A stretch of 64,000 bases of DNA, taken from Deltaproteobacteria bacterium. Lineage in GTDB: Bacteria > Myxococcota_A > UBA9042. Positions 8,356 through 16,868 of the stretch are shown one piece after another (the first letter of the stretch is position 1; each line of letters opens with the position of its first letter). The notes below the pieces were generated by a model that made no database searches, was not told the DNA's origin, and saw nothing but the letters and a program-made list of their open reading frames with translations. A program made the translations under genes and the position numbers. The DNA lies in the NCBI GenBank assembly GCA_020632665.1, contig JACKFC010000009.1:1-64000 (forward strand), read 5' to 3'.

Positions 8356-10403
8356 AGCTTGCCGGCGAGGATCTGGCCGAAGACCTCGGCGAAGCCGTCG
8401 GGCGTCATCTTGCCGTTGTAGACCCGACCGTTGATGTAGACGGCGGGCGTTCCCTGCACACCGGCGCGTGCGGCCTCGGCGATGTCGCGGTCGAGCTTGG
8501 GCTTGTAGGCGCCGGACTTCACGAAGGCCTGGGCCTTGGCGACGTCCATGCCGATCTCCTTGGCATAGTCCATCAGCTTCTCGGCCTGGGCGGCGAGGCG
8601 CACCGAGAGGTCGCCCTGGCGCGGCATCATGGTCCGGAAGTTGTTGAAGACGATGTCCTCGAAGGCGTGGAACTTGCCCTGCTCGAGCGCGGCGAAGGAC
8701 CAATAGGCCGATTGGCAGGCGCCGGGGTGCATGTCGCGGCCCATGCCACGGTTGCATTGGCTCGAGAGCGGGAAGTGCTTGAAGACGATCGCGACCTTAC
8801 CCTCGTGGCGGAGCGCGGCGGCCTTGAGCGGCATCGAGACGCGGCCGCAGAAGGGGCACTCGAAGTCCTTGAAGACCACGACCTTGATCGGCGCGCCGGG
8901 GTCGCCGTAGACCGGCGAGCCGTCGATGGCGAAGGTGTTGACGGACTCGCCGAGGACGGGCGGCGGTAGCTCCTGCTTTCCGGCCGCGATCGCCTTGGCG
9001 TAGACCTCGGAGGGCTTGGTGCCGGCGGCGACCATCGCTTTGGCCTTCGCAAGCTCCTCGTCGACCAAGCGGCGGAAGGCGTCGAGCGGCTGCGCGCCCG
9101 AGATCTTGCGGCCGTTGATGAAGAATGCCGGGGTGCCGGTGGCGGTGACCTTCTCGGCCGTGGCCTGGTCGGCGGCGACGGCCTCCTTGGTCTCGTGCTT
9201 GTCGAGGCAGGTCTCGAAGGCGGCGAGGTCGAGCCCGACGGCCTTGGCGTGGTCCGGAAGCTGCTCGCGGGCGAGCGTCTGCTGGTTGGTGAACAGGCGC
9301 TCCTCCATCTCCCAGAACTTGCCCTGCTTGTGCGCGCAGAGCGATGCCTCTGCGGCGATCTGGGCGTTCTTGTGGAAGGAGAGCGGCTGGTTCTTGAAGA
9401 CGAGGCGGAGCTTGCCCTCGTATGCCTTCTTCACCTCTTCCAGCGTCGGGCGAACCTTGCTGCAGAAGGGGCATTGGAAGTCGGTGAACTCGACCAGCGT
9501 GACCAGCGCGTCGGCCGGGCCGCTGACCGGCTCTTCGCCCGTGAGCTCGACCTTCCAGACGGTCTTGTCGTCGGCCGGGTCCTTCTCGGGCTTCTTCTCG
9601 GCGGCGGGGGCGGGCGGCGCGGCCGGCGGCGGGGTCTGCCCATCGATCAGCCATTTGCGGGCGTTCTCGGCCAGCGAGGGGCTGTTGGTCCGCCACATAC
9701 GGGCGTGGACCTCGTGCGGCTTGGCGCCGGTCGCGATCGCGTCGTTGGCCTTGGTGATCTGCTCGTCGATCGCGGCGACGAACTTCTCGATCGGCTGCGC
9801 GCCGGAGAGGCGGACGCCGTTGATGAAGAAGCCGGGCGTGCCGGTCACGCCGAGGCCGTTGGCGATCGCGGTGTCGACGTCGACGTGCTTGGCGAGCTCG
9901 GGATCGGCGAGATCCTTCTGGAACTTCGTGGCGTCGAGGCCCAGCTCGGCCGCCCACTTGAGGAAGTTGTCGCGCGTCAGCTCACGCTGGTGCTCGAAGA
10001 GCTTCTCGTGCATCGGCCAGTATTTGCCCTGCCGTCCGGCGGCCATGGCGGCGATAGCGGCGGGCCGGGCGTCCTTGTGGAAGGAGAGCGGCAGGTTCAC
10101 GAAGACCACCCGGACGTCTTTCGGGTACTTCTCTGCCACCTTCTTGACGGTTTCGGCGGCGCGAGAGCAGAAGGGGCATTGGTAGTCGCTGATCTCGACG
10201 ATGGTCACTTTGGCGTCGTCGGGGCCGGTGGCGGGATACCGCGCCGCGGTCGAAGTCGTCGGCGCGGTCACGGCGGCAGGCTCGGCCGGGGCCTTGGCGG
10301 TCGGTTGGGCCGGAGCAGGCTTGTCCTGCATCGCGAAGCGGGCGGCGACGAAACCGACGACTGCGACGGCGACGGTGGCGAGGATGATGTTTTCCTTCTT
10401 CAT
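8352..10403 (-). CDS. membrane-anchored triple DsbA/thioredoxin-fold protein
   Basis: A 683-residue protein. An N-terminal membrane helix (residues about 5-23) is followed by an Ala/Pro linker and three successive DsbA-like domains. Each has a CPFC active site (Cys76/79, Cys311/314, Cys516/519) and a matching cis-Pro loop, GTPGFFING, GTPAFFING and GTPAVYING. The domains are separated by long helical inserts, the usual DsbA architecture. It should act in the periplasm on thiols and disulfides as an oxidase or isomerase. Fusion of three domains is unusual, since DsbA is about 200 residues with one. The ATG at 10403 is supported by GGAG upstream and by the membrane anchor. The many Cys-rich secreted proteins encoded here are plausible clients (inference). 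Confidence 0.9.
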   Translation of the reverse strand: MKKENIILATVAVAVVGFVAARFAMQDKPAPAQPTAKAPAEPAAVTAPTTSTAARYPATGPDDAKVTIVEISDYQCPFCSRAAETVKKVAEKYPKDVRVVFVNLPLSFHKDARPAAIAAMAAGRQGKYWPMHEKLFEHQRELTRDNFLKWAAELGLDATKFQKDLADPELAKHVDVDTAIANGLGVTGTPGFFINGVRLSGAQPIEKFVAAIDEQITKANDAIATGAKPHEVHARMWRTNSPSLAENARKWLIDGQTPPPAAPPAPAAEKKPEKDPADDKTVWKVELTGEEPVSGPADALVTLVEFTDFQCPFCSKVRPTLEEVKKAYEGKLRLVFKNQPLSFHKNAQIAAEASLCAHKQGKFWEMEERLFTNQQTLAREQLPDHAKAVGLDLAAFETCLDKHETKEAVAADQATAEKVTATGTPAFFINGRKISGAQPLDAFRRLVDEELAKAKAMVAAGTKPSEVYAKAIAAGKQELPPPVLGESVNTFAIDGSPVYGDPGAPIKVVVFKDFECPFCGRVSMPLKAAALRHEGKVAIVFKHFPLSSQCNRGMGRDMHPGACQSAYWSFAALEQGKFHAFEDIVFNNFRTMMPRQGDLSVRLAAQAEKLMDYAKEIGMDVAKAQAFVKSGAYKPKLDRDIAEAARAGVQGTPAVYINGRVYNGKMTPDGFAEVFGQILAGKL

Positions 10404-10500
10404 GGATCGGCTCTCCGGTGGCTCCGAGGCTGCAGATTCGGGCGGCCGGGAGCATGCCGACGGGCGCGCTGCGAGGCAACTCCGCACACGTCGTGGCCGA

Positions 10501-11412
10501 ATGGTGGCGGTGGCTTCCGTGGCGCTCTGCGGTGCGAGCTGTGACCGGAGCGCAGGGACCGGCGATGCTGGCGGAGCTGCGCAGCAAGCGCAGGCCAAGA
10601 GTGTCGGGACGATGCGCGCGGTACCGGCGGCCGAAGCCGTCTCGCCGACCGCCGCAGACCCTGCGGCCACGGACGTCGGGCTGCTGCGTGCACTGTGGGA
10701 GCTGCGGCAGCGGACGCGGTGCAACGACGTCTCGGGCTGCGACGCCGAGGACGTGGTGCGCGGCTACGGCAGCGCCGCGCTCGACGAGTTGGGGATCTTG
10801 GCCCGGCAGGCCGGGCCGCGGACGCCGTGGCTGCCGCGCGTGCTGCGCCTGATCGGTGAACTGGGCGACGACCGCGTCGAGCCTCTGCTGCGCGAGATGG
10901 CTGCATCCGAAGAGGACGCCGTTCGCTCTTCTGCGCTCCTGGCGCTGATTCGTCGCGGCGCAGTCGAGACCGAACGTTTGGAGCGTGAAGCCGGGACGCG
11001 CGCTGCTGCGGCGACGTCGCGCTCGCGGCTGACCGCAGCTTGGGCCCTCGGCCGCAACGGCGACGTGGCGGCGCAGACGCGCTTCAACGCGATGCTGCAA
11101 GAGTTGGCCGGGCAAATCGTCGCGGCAGATTCGCTGCGCTGGGGCTATTGGCTCTGCGGCCTCGACCAGCAGCCGAGTTGCTCCGCCGCGCTGGTCGCGG
11201 GTGCGCGGCATCCAGGCTACCTGGTGCGGCGAGAGGTGCTGCGGCGGATCGAGGCCCGGCCGACGCCGGCGCATCGCGACGCGCTCGCGATCCTGATGCA
11301 CGACCCGATGCTGCCGCTGCGACGCGACGCGCGTGCGGTGGTGCGGGCCGTCGCGGGCAGCGCGCCGGAGACGTGGGCTGGGCTTCTCGCGGAGCTGGAA
11401 AAGGCGCAGTAG
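10501..11412 (+). CDS. HEAT-repeat-like putative lipoprotein
   Basis: A 303-residue protein with helical pairs typical of HEAT/PBS-lyase-like repeats (for example LPRVLRLIGELGDDRVEPLL and AVRSSALLALI). The ATG at 10501 gives a short hydrophobic N-terminus with Cys10 and Cys14, either of which could be a lipobox (VALC or GASC), but the n-region is short and no clear ribosome-binding site is seen. An in-frame ATG at 10402 would add 33 polar residues and overlap the divergent gene's start. The function is unknown; such scaffolds bind proteins. It ends 12 bp from the convergent gene at 11425. Confidence 0.68.
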   Translation: MVAVASVALCGASCDRSAGTGDAGGAAQQAQAKSVGTMRAVPAAEAVSPTAADPAATDVGLLRALWELRQRTRCNDVSGCDAEDVVRGYGSAALDELGILARQAGPRTPWLPRVLRLIGELGDDRVEPLLREMAASEEDAVRSSALLALIRRGAVETERLEREAGTRAAAATSRSRLTAAWALGRNGDVAAQTRFNAMLQELAGQIVAADSLRWGYWLCGLDQQPSCSAALVAGARHPGYLVRREVLRRIEARPTPAHRDALAILMHDPMLPLRRDARAVVRAVAGSAPETWAGLLAELEKAQ

Positions 11413-11424
11413 TCGCCAGTCGAG

Positions 11425-13362
11425 CTACTGGACGTCGATCTCGATCGTCGCGTGCTCGCTCCAGGCGAACTCGGTCGGCTTCTGCGGATTCACCGCCTGC
11501 ACGGCGCCGATGAGCTTGTACTTGCCCGCGACGTCCGGCTTGATCGAGAGCCACGGAGCGTCGGTGGTCTGGAACTCCGACGAGAGCCAGAACGTCGAGC
11601 CCGCGGGGCGCTCGGCCAGGAACCAGAGGTAGGCACCGTACTCACCGACCGGCCACTGGCCATCGGTGGTGCCGGCCTCGATCTTGAAGGGCTGGCCGAC
11701 CTTGGCCTCGGCGCCTTCGGCGGGCGTGAGGGTCAGCTTCGGCAGAGTGATGTCCGAGCCAACGTAGCCCATCACGTTCAGCGTCAGCGAGACCGGCGCC
11801 TCGCTGCAGGCGTTGCCGTCCCAGGTTCCGCCGCAGTAGACGATGTGCAGGAAGTGCTGGATATTGGTGTATTTGTCGTTCGGCGGCTCGAAGCGCAGGC
11901 CAATCGGCAGGGTGCCCCACGGGTCGACGGCCTTGAGGCCGATATCGGGATCGACGAAGAAGTGCTGTGACAGCGTGTTGGCGTTCGAGCAGGCGTTCTG
12001 CCCACCAGAGCCGGTCGCGACCTGGCTGACGCAGGTCTGGATGATCTGCAGCGGCGCGCAGCTCTGGTTCGCGAGCAAGAGCTGGCGCGTCGTCTTGCCA
12101 CCGAGGGGGGCGTCCATCCAGACCGCGACGGTGCTCGGCGCGACCACCAGGTCGGGCGTCTCGCACTTGCCGGCGATGACCGGGATCTGCACCGCGTCAG
12201 GGATATTGGCCTGCTGGAAGCGGATGATGGTCTCGGCGTTGGTCGTCTTGCCGTCCGAGGGGTAGGTGTACTCGACGCAGAAGTCGAGGCTCTTGCCGGC
12301 CGAGATGCTGCGCGGGAGCTTGACGGTTTCCTTGTCGCCGCTGGCGTTCTTGGCGTAGAGCGTGGTCGAGTAGAGCGCGTCGGCGAGGTCCTGCTTGCCG
12401 TTGTCGAGCGCCTTGACCTCGACCTTGTTGACGACGAAACCCGACGGGCCCTCGTTGAAGACGTTGCAGCAGCGCTCGGCGGCGCCTGCGTTCACGCCAG
12501 CGAAGTCGTACTTCAGCTTGCCGTCGGCCGAGGCGCAGGTGACGGTGTATTTGTTGTCCTGCTCCCACTTCACGTTCAGAACCACGGTGGCTTTCGGCTC
12601 GTTGGTGTCGTTGGTCTCGATGATGAGCTTGGCGCTGTAGTCGGCGTCCTTGGCCTCGGGCGAGATGCGGACGCAGACCTGCTTGCGCATCGGGTTGCTC
12701 TTCGGGTTGGCGCCCTCGCCCAACGCGGGGATGGTGTCGCCCTCGTTCGGGGTCTCGGTCACCTGGTAGTACGGGGTCGCGGTCGAGAGGTAGGCCTTCT
12801 TGAAGATCAGCGGCGCGTTGCCGCCGTTGCCGAAGAGCACGCAACCGGTCGGCGGCGCGGCCTTGGACGGGTTGGTGAAGATCAGGTTCTTGTTGTCGAC
12901 GACGATCTTTGCGCCGACCTGCTTGACGCTGAAGGTGAGCTTGACCTCGGCGAGATCCTCGTCGTTGCCCTTGATGATCATCTGCGCAGCACCGGAGTCC
13001 TCGATATTCGGGTCGGGCTTGTACTGGATATTGATCGACTGGATCTGGCCGTCGGTCAGGGTCAGCGGGAAATTGGGCTTGCCGCCGGGCCACACCGCCT
13101 TGATGAACTCGTTCTGCGAGACGAAGTCGACCGCTGAGAGGACCAAGGGGCCCTTGCCGCTATTGCGGATGCGGACCACCGCCTGCTGCGAGAGCTGGCC
13201 GCCCGAGGTATCGGGCGAGAACTCGTAGCTGACCGCATTCGGCTGCGCCTCGATGCTGACGTCCATCTGCGGGAAGCTCTCGATCTCCGGATCACTGCCA
13301 CAAGCCGGGATCAGGGCCGTGGCGAGCAAGGCGACGCCGAGACGAAGCAGGTACTTGTTCAT
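11425..13362 (-). CDS. lipoprotein with choice-of-anchor (ASPM/Hydin-type) modules
   Basis: A 645-residue lipoprotein; the signal peptide ends in LIPAC (Cys21), and the ATG is preceded by GGAG. The body consists of immunoglobulin-like beta modules related to the ASPM/SPD2/Hydin or choice-of-anchor D type, each with a phrase such as GPLVLSAVDF, IKGNDEDLAEVKLTF or APLQIIQTCV. The last about 110 residues form a PKD-like segment (YLWFLAERPAG ... DVAGKYKLIG) matching the middle of the related protein at 16869-19022, but the acidic C-terminal domain of that relative is absent. It is the last gene of a minus-strand cluster (19317 to 11425). Expected location is the outer membrane or cell surface; the role is unknown. 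Confidence 0.82.
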   Translation of the reverse strand: MNKYLLRLGVALLATALIPACGSDPEIESFPQMDVSIEAQPNAVSYEFSPDTSGGQLSQQAVVRIRNSGKGPLVLSAVDFVSQNEFIKAVWPGGKPNFPLTLTDGQIQSINIQYKPDPNIEDSGAAQMIIKGNDEDLAEVKLTFSVKQVGAKIVVDNKNLIFTNPSKAAPPTGCVLFGNGGNAPLIFKKAYLSTATPYYQVTETPNEGDTIPALGEGANPKSNPMRKQVCVRISPEAKDADYSAKLIIETNDTNEPKATVVLNVKWEQDNKYTVTCASADGKLKYDFAGVNAGAAERCCNVFNEGPSGFVVNKVEVKALDNGKQDLADALYSTTLYAKNASGDKETVKLPRSISAGKSLDFCVEYTYPSDGKTTNAETIIRFQQANIPDAVQIPVIAGKCETPDLVVAPSTVAVWMDAPLGGKTTRQLLLANQSCAPLQIIQTCVSQVATGSGGQNACSNANTLSQHFFVDPDIGLKAVDPWGTLPIGLRFEPPNDKYTNIQHFLHIVYCGGTWDGNACSEAPVSLTLNVMGYVGSDITLPKLTLTPAEGAEAKVGQPFKIEAGTTDGQWPVGEYGAYLWFLAERPAGSTFWLSSEFQTTDAPWLSIKPDVAGKYKLIGAVQAVNPQKPTEFAWSEHATIEIDVQ

Positions 13363-13457
13363 GTATGGGACTCCGGGTCCAGGTTGGCGGGCCATCACTG
13401 CTGGGTGTGCCGGTGAACCTCTTTCCGTCATGCGCCGCGTCGCGCGCGGCGGGCCGG

Positions 13458-16400
13458 CTACGGGAAGCAGAGGGTCTTGTAGTAGATCTTCACCTTGTCG
13501 CCCTGCTTGGGCATGCAGGTGCCGCCGTTGGTCTCGGCGACGAAGATGACGCTGTTCGAATTGCCGTCGTAGCTCCAGGTCTTGTCCTTCACGTAGGGAC
13601 AAGCCTGGCCGTTGATGCTGACCTGGATGGTGGCGGGCTCGGCCGTCATGGTCAGGAAGAACTGGTGGCTCAGGCCGAACGCGACCTCGCCGATATTCTT
13701 CAGCGCCGTGGCGAAGCTGGCGTCGCAGATGCTGGCGGTCTTGCCGCCGGTGTCGTTGGCGACCGTGATGTAGCGGTTGCCCTTCGCCGCGCCGCAGCCG
13801 CCGCTGCTGCCACCGCTGTTGTTCTGCAGGCCTACGATGGCGTGGGCGTGGAACAGGCCCTTGTTCGCCGCGCCTTTGATGCTGTAGAGGAAGTTGATGT
13901 AGTACTTCAGCGCGCCCGGCGAGCTGTCCTCTTCGTCCGAGACGAAGACGATCTCGAGGCCGGCCTGCTTGCGCAGGAAGCCGCGGTTGTGGCCGCCGCA
14001 GCCCTTGACGCCCGGATTGTCGGGGTCGTCGACGCAGAGCGCGCCGTCGGTGCAGTCCTTGTCGGTGCTGCACGCCTTGCCAGCGTCGAAGACGTGCGGA
14101 AGGGTGAGCGCCGCCTCAGCAGCGGCGAGGCCCTGCTCGTCGGCGCTGCCGTTGGTGCCGACCTTGGCGTTCGCCTGGAACTTGCCGGTCGGATCCGCCG
14201 TAGCGTGGGTGATGATGCGCGGTACGCCCTGCAGCCGACCGCTCTGGTTGCCGGCCTTCATGTCGGTGGTGACAACGCCGAGGTGGAAGTCATTCTGCCA
14301 CAGCGTCGCGACCTGGATGAAGGTCTTGAAGTTGGTCGCCAAGTTGTTCTGCTCGTCGCCCATCGAGCCGGAGTTGTCGATGACGAAAAGCACGTCGACC
14401 TTCTTGCCGGCGCCCTGCTCGAACTCGTCGGTGAACTCGTCGAGCAACGTTCCCTCGCCCTTGATCGGCACGCTGAAGACCTGACCGAGGCAGGTCTGGC
14501 CGCTCTGGCAATCCGCCGAGGTCTGGCAATCGGTGCTGCCCTGCCCCGAGGCGTTGGTGCACGTGCCTTCGACGCCAGTCGTGATGATCATCTGGCACTC
14601 GTCTTTGCCGACGTTCTGCGGGGCGTACTGCAGGCCGAACTTCACCGGCACCGTCTGCGTCACCTCGAGGCCCGTCTTCGGGATGCCGGGCCAGGCGACC
14701 TTGTCGACCTCGACGCCGCAGCCCTGCAGCTCGACCTTGGTGATGTAGGCCGGGGTGATGCCGGTGTTGAAGACGCTGGCCTCCTGGACCTTGCTCTTGC
14801 AGCCGATGGTGACCAAGCCGAAGTCGACCTGATCCGGCAACACCGCGACAGCCGACTTGCCGACGCCGGCCTCGAGGTTCGGGCTGTACTTGCCGACATT
14901 CGCGGTATCGGTCGGATCTTCGGGGTACCACTCGGCGAGGCCGGTCGCCTGGTCCTTGAAGCGCAGACCGATAAAGCCGTATTTCTTCAGGATCGAACCG
15001 GGGTCCGAGAAGAGACCGCCCTCGTTCGGCGCGTCGAAGAAGACGTTGAGTTTGCCGGTATCGCCAGGACCGAGGTTGAAGAGCTTGGTCGACGGGGCGA
15101 AAGTCTTGAACGACGAGATGCCGATGAACTGGCAGGTCGGCTTGCCTGCCGGCAGGCCGGGGAAGGTGGCGCCGGCCGGGCAGTCCAGGATCTTGATCGG
15201 GTCGGCCTTACCAGGATCGAGGTCGATGCTGCAGTAGCCGGTGCCGGTATTCTTGATGGTGAACGCGAGCGTCTTGCTCTGGCCGTAGCCGAGGACGCCG
15301 AAGTTCAGCTTGTTCGGCAGCAGCTGGATGGCGCACTTGCTGCCCTCGGCGCGGTCGGCGACGAGCACGATGTCGAGCTCGGGCTTGTCCGGGTCGTCGG
15401 AGCTGATGCGCAGCTTGCCCTTGGCCTGCTGACCGACTGGGCCGCTGGCCTTGAACTTGACGGTGAACGAGCGGTACTCGGCCGGCTTCATCACGTGCGC
15501 GGCCGGGCTGCTGGCGACGGGGGGGAATTGGTCGTCGGTGACGATGGAATACTCGCCGTTGCTCGAGTCGGTGATGCTGATGTTCTTGATCTCGACGTCG
15601 GCGGTGCCCTGGTTGAAGAGCTCGACCTTGCGCGTGACCTCGAGGCCCTGGCCGACGATGGCGAAGTCGAGCAGGTCCGGCGGCGTCACCTTCAGGCTAC
15701 CCGTCTCGGTTTTGGCGAAGACCGGGATATTGATGGTCGGCTTGCTGACGTCATTCGAGGTCACGACCAGGCTGGCCACGGCCGATCCGTCGTTCGGCAG
15801 GACCTCCGATGCGGTCAGCTCGACGTCGATCAGCTCGGATTTGTCGGGATCCAGGGTGAACGGGCCGGTCTTGCTGATGGTCAGCGTCTTGACCTTGCTC
15901 AGCACCGAGACCTCGATCGACTTCACTTCCAGCGGCGCGAGGCCCTGCGAGAAGATCTTGAAGGAACGGGTCTCCTTCGCGCCGAGCGGCATCGAGCCAT
16001 AGACCAGCGTCGGCGGCACGATGGTGATGCGCGGCGTGATCTCGGCGCCGTAGACCTGCGCAGTGACCTGCTTGCCGTCCGAATCCTCGACCGCGAGCTC
16101 GGTGGTGTCGTTGTCCTCGCCGGGCTTGGGGCAGAACTCGAGCACGACCTCGGCCGAGCTATTCGGCTCAATCGACTTGTTCAACTCGGGCAGCGTCTTG
16201 ATCGTGAAGTCGGCAGATCCCGACGGCGAGAGCTGGACGCCGGCGATCGCGAGCGCCTTCAGGCCGGAGTTGTAGACCTTGACCTTCTTCTCGGCGCAGG
16301 CCCCCGAGGCGACCGGTCCGAAGTCGATCGGGTTCGGCTGAATCACCAGGGTGCCCGTCGCCTGCTTGACCTGCACCGGCACCTTGAACTCCCGGAGCTG

Positions 16401-16841
16401 GGTGTCGTCGGAGTTGTTCGTCAGGATGAGCAGGACGGTGCGTGGCCCAGCGACCTTCGGCGCGTAGTGAACCTCGAGCTCGCGACTCGCCGAGGAGGCG
16501 AGCGTGAAGCCGGCAAAGTCCGGGATCGTGAATTCCCCGTCGTCGGGCTCGAAGCGGAAGGCGGTCACGTTGAGGTCACCGGAGGAGCCGACGTGCTGCA
16601 CGTTGAGCGTCTGCTTGGTCGACGCGCCGGGGTCGATATCTGTGAAGACGAGCGGATTCGGGTTCGCGCCGATGCGGATATCGGTCTCGAGGCAGAAGGT
16701 CCCCTCGCAGCCGGCGCCGCCGCCACCACCGCCCGCACCGCCGTTGGCGTTGGCGCCGTTGCCGCCTTCCGGGACGTCCGAGCAGCCCACGGCCAGGGCA
16801 AGCACGGCGAGCAGGGCGAGCAATCGAGTGGGACGGATCAT
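13458..16841 (-). CDS. large lipoprotein with choice-of-anchor repeats and a VWA-like domain
   Basis: A 1127-residue lipoprotein with the lipobox LAVGC (Cys20) followed by a Gly/Asn-rich linker. A strong GGAGGA site precedes the ATG. About six ASPM/Hydin-type modules follow, each opening with a strand like PNPIDFGPVASG or PDLLDFAIVGQG. Near residue 818 a von Willebrand A-like domain begins with DVLFVIDNSGSM, the MIDAS DxSxS being Asp822, Ser824 and Ser826. It has inserts containing paired Cys (CSTDKDCTDGALC). Metal-dependent ligand binding at the surface is plausible. It lies 26 bp downstream of a related lipoprotein gene. Confidence 0.85.
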   Translation of the reverse strand: MIRPTRLLALLAVLALAVGCSDVPEGGNGANANGGAGGGGGGAGCEGTFCLETDIRIGANPNPLVFTDIDPGASTKQTLNVQHVGSSGDLNVTAFRFEPDDGEFTIPDFAGFTLASSASRELEVHYAPKVAGPRTVLLILTNNSDDTQLREFKVPVQVKQATGTLVIQPNPIDFGPVASGACAEKKVKVYNSGLKALAIAGVQLSPSGSADFTIKTLPELNKSIEPNSSAEVVLEFCPKPGEDNDTTELAVEDSDGKQVTAQVYGAEITPRITIVPPTLVYGSMPLGAKETRSFKIFSQGLAPLEVKSIEVSVLSKVKTLTISKTGPFTLDPDKSELIDVELTASEVLPNDGSAVASLVVTSNDVSKPTINIPVFAKTETGSLKVTPPDLLDFAIVGQGLEVTRKVELFNQGTADVEIKNISITDSSNGEYSIVTDDQFPPVASSPAAHVMKPAEYRSFTVKFKASGPVGQQAKGKLRISSDDPDKPELDIVLVADRAEGSKCAIQLLPNKLNFGVLGYGQSKTLAFTIKNTGTGYCSIDLDPGKADPIKILDCPAGATFPGLPAGKPTCQFIGISSFKTFAPSTKLFNLGPGDTGKLNVFFDAPNEGGLFSDPGSILKKYGFIGLRFKDQATGLAEWYPEDPTDTANVGKYSPNLEAGVGKSAVAVLPDQVDFGLVTIGCKSKVQEASVFNTGITPAYITKVELQGCGVEVDKVAWPGIPKTGLEVTQTVPVKFGLQYAPQNVGKDECQMIITTGVEGTCTNASGQGSTDCQTSADCQSGQTCLGQVFSVPIKGEGTLLDEFTDEFEQGAGKKVDVLFVIDNSGSMGDEQNNLATNFKTFIQVATLWQNDFHLGVVTTDMKAGNQSGRLQGVPRIITHATADPTGKFQANAKVGTNGSADEQGLAAAEAALTLPHVFDAGKACSTDKDCTDGALCVDDPDNPGVKGCGGHNRGFLRKQAGLEIVFVSDEEDSSPGALKYYINFLYSIKGAANKGLFHAHAIVGLQNNSGGSSGGCGAAKGNRYITVANDTGGKTASICDASFATALKNIGEVAFGLSHQFFLTMTAEPATIQVSINGQACPYVKDKTWSYDGNSNSVIFVAETNGGTCMPKQGDKVKIYYKTLCFP

Positions 16842-16868
16842 GCGGTCCTCCAGAGGGGTGCGGCGTGG

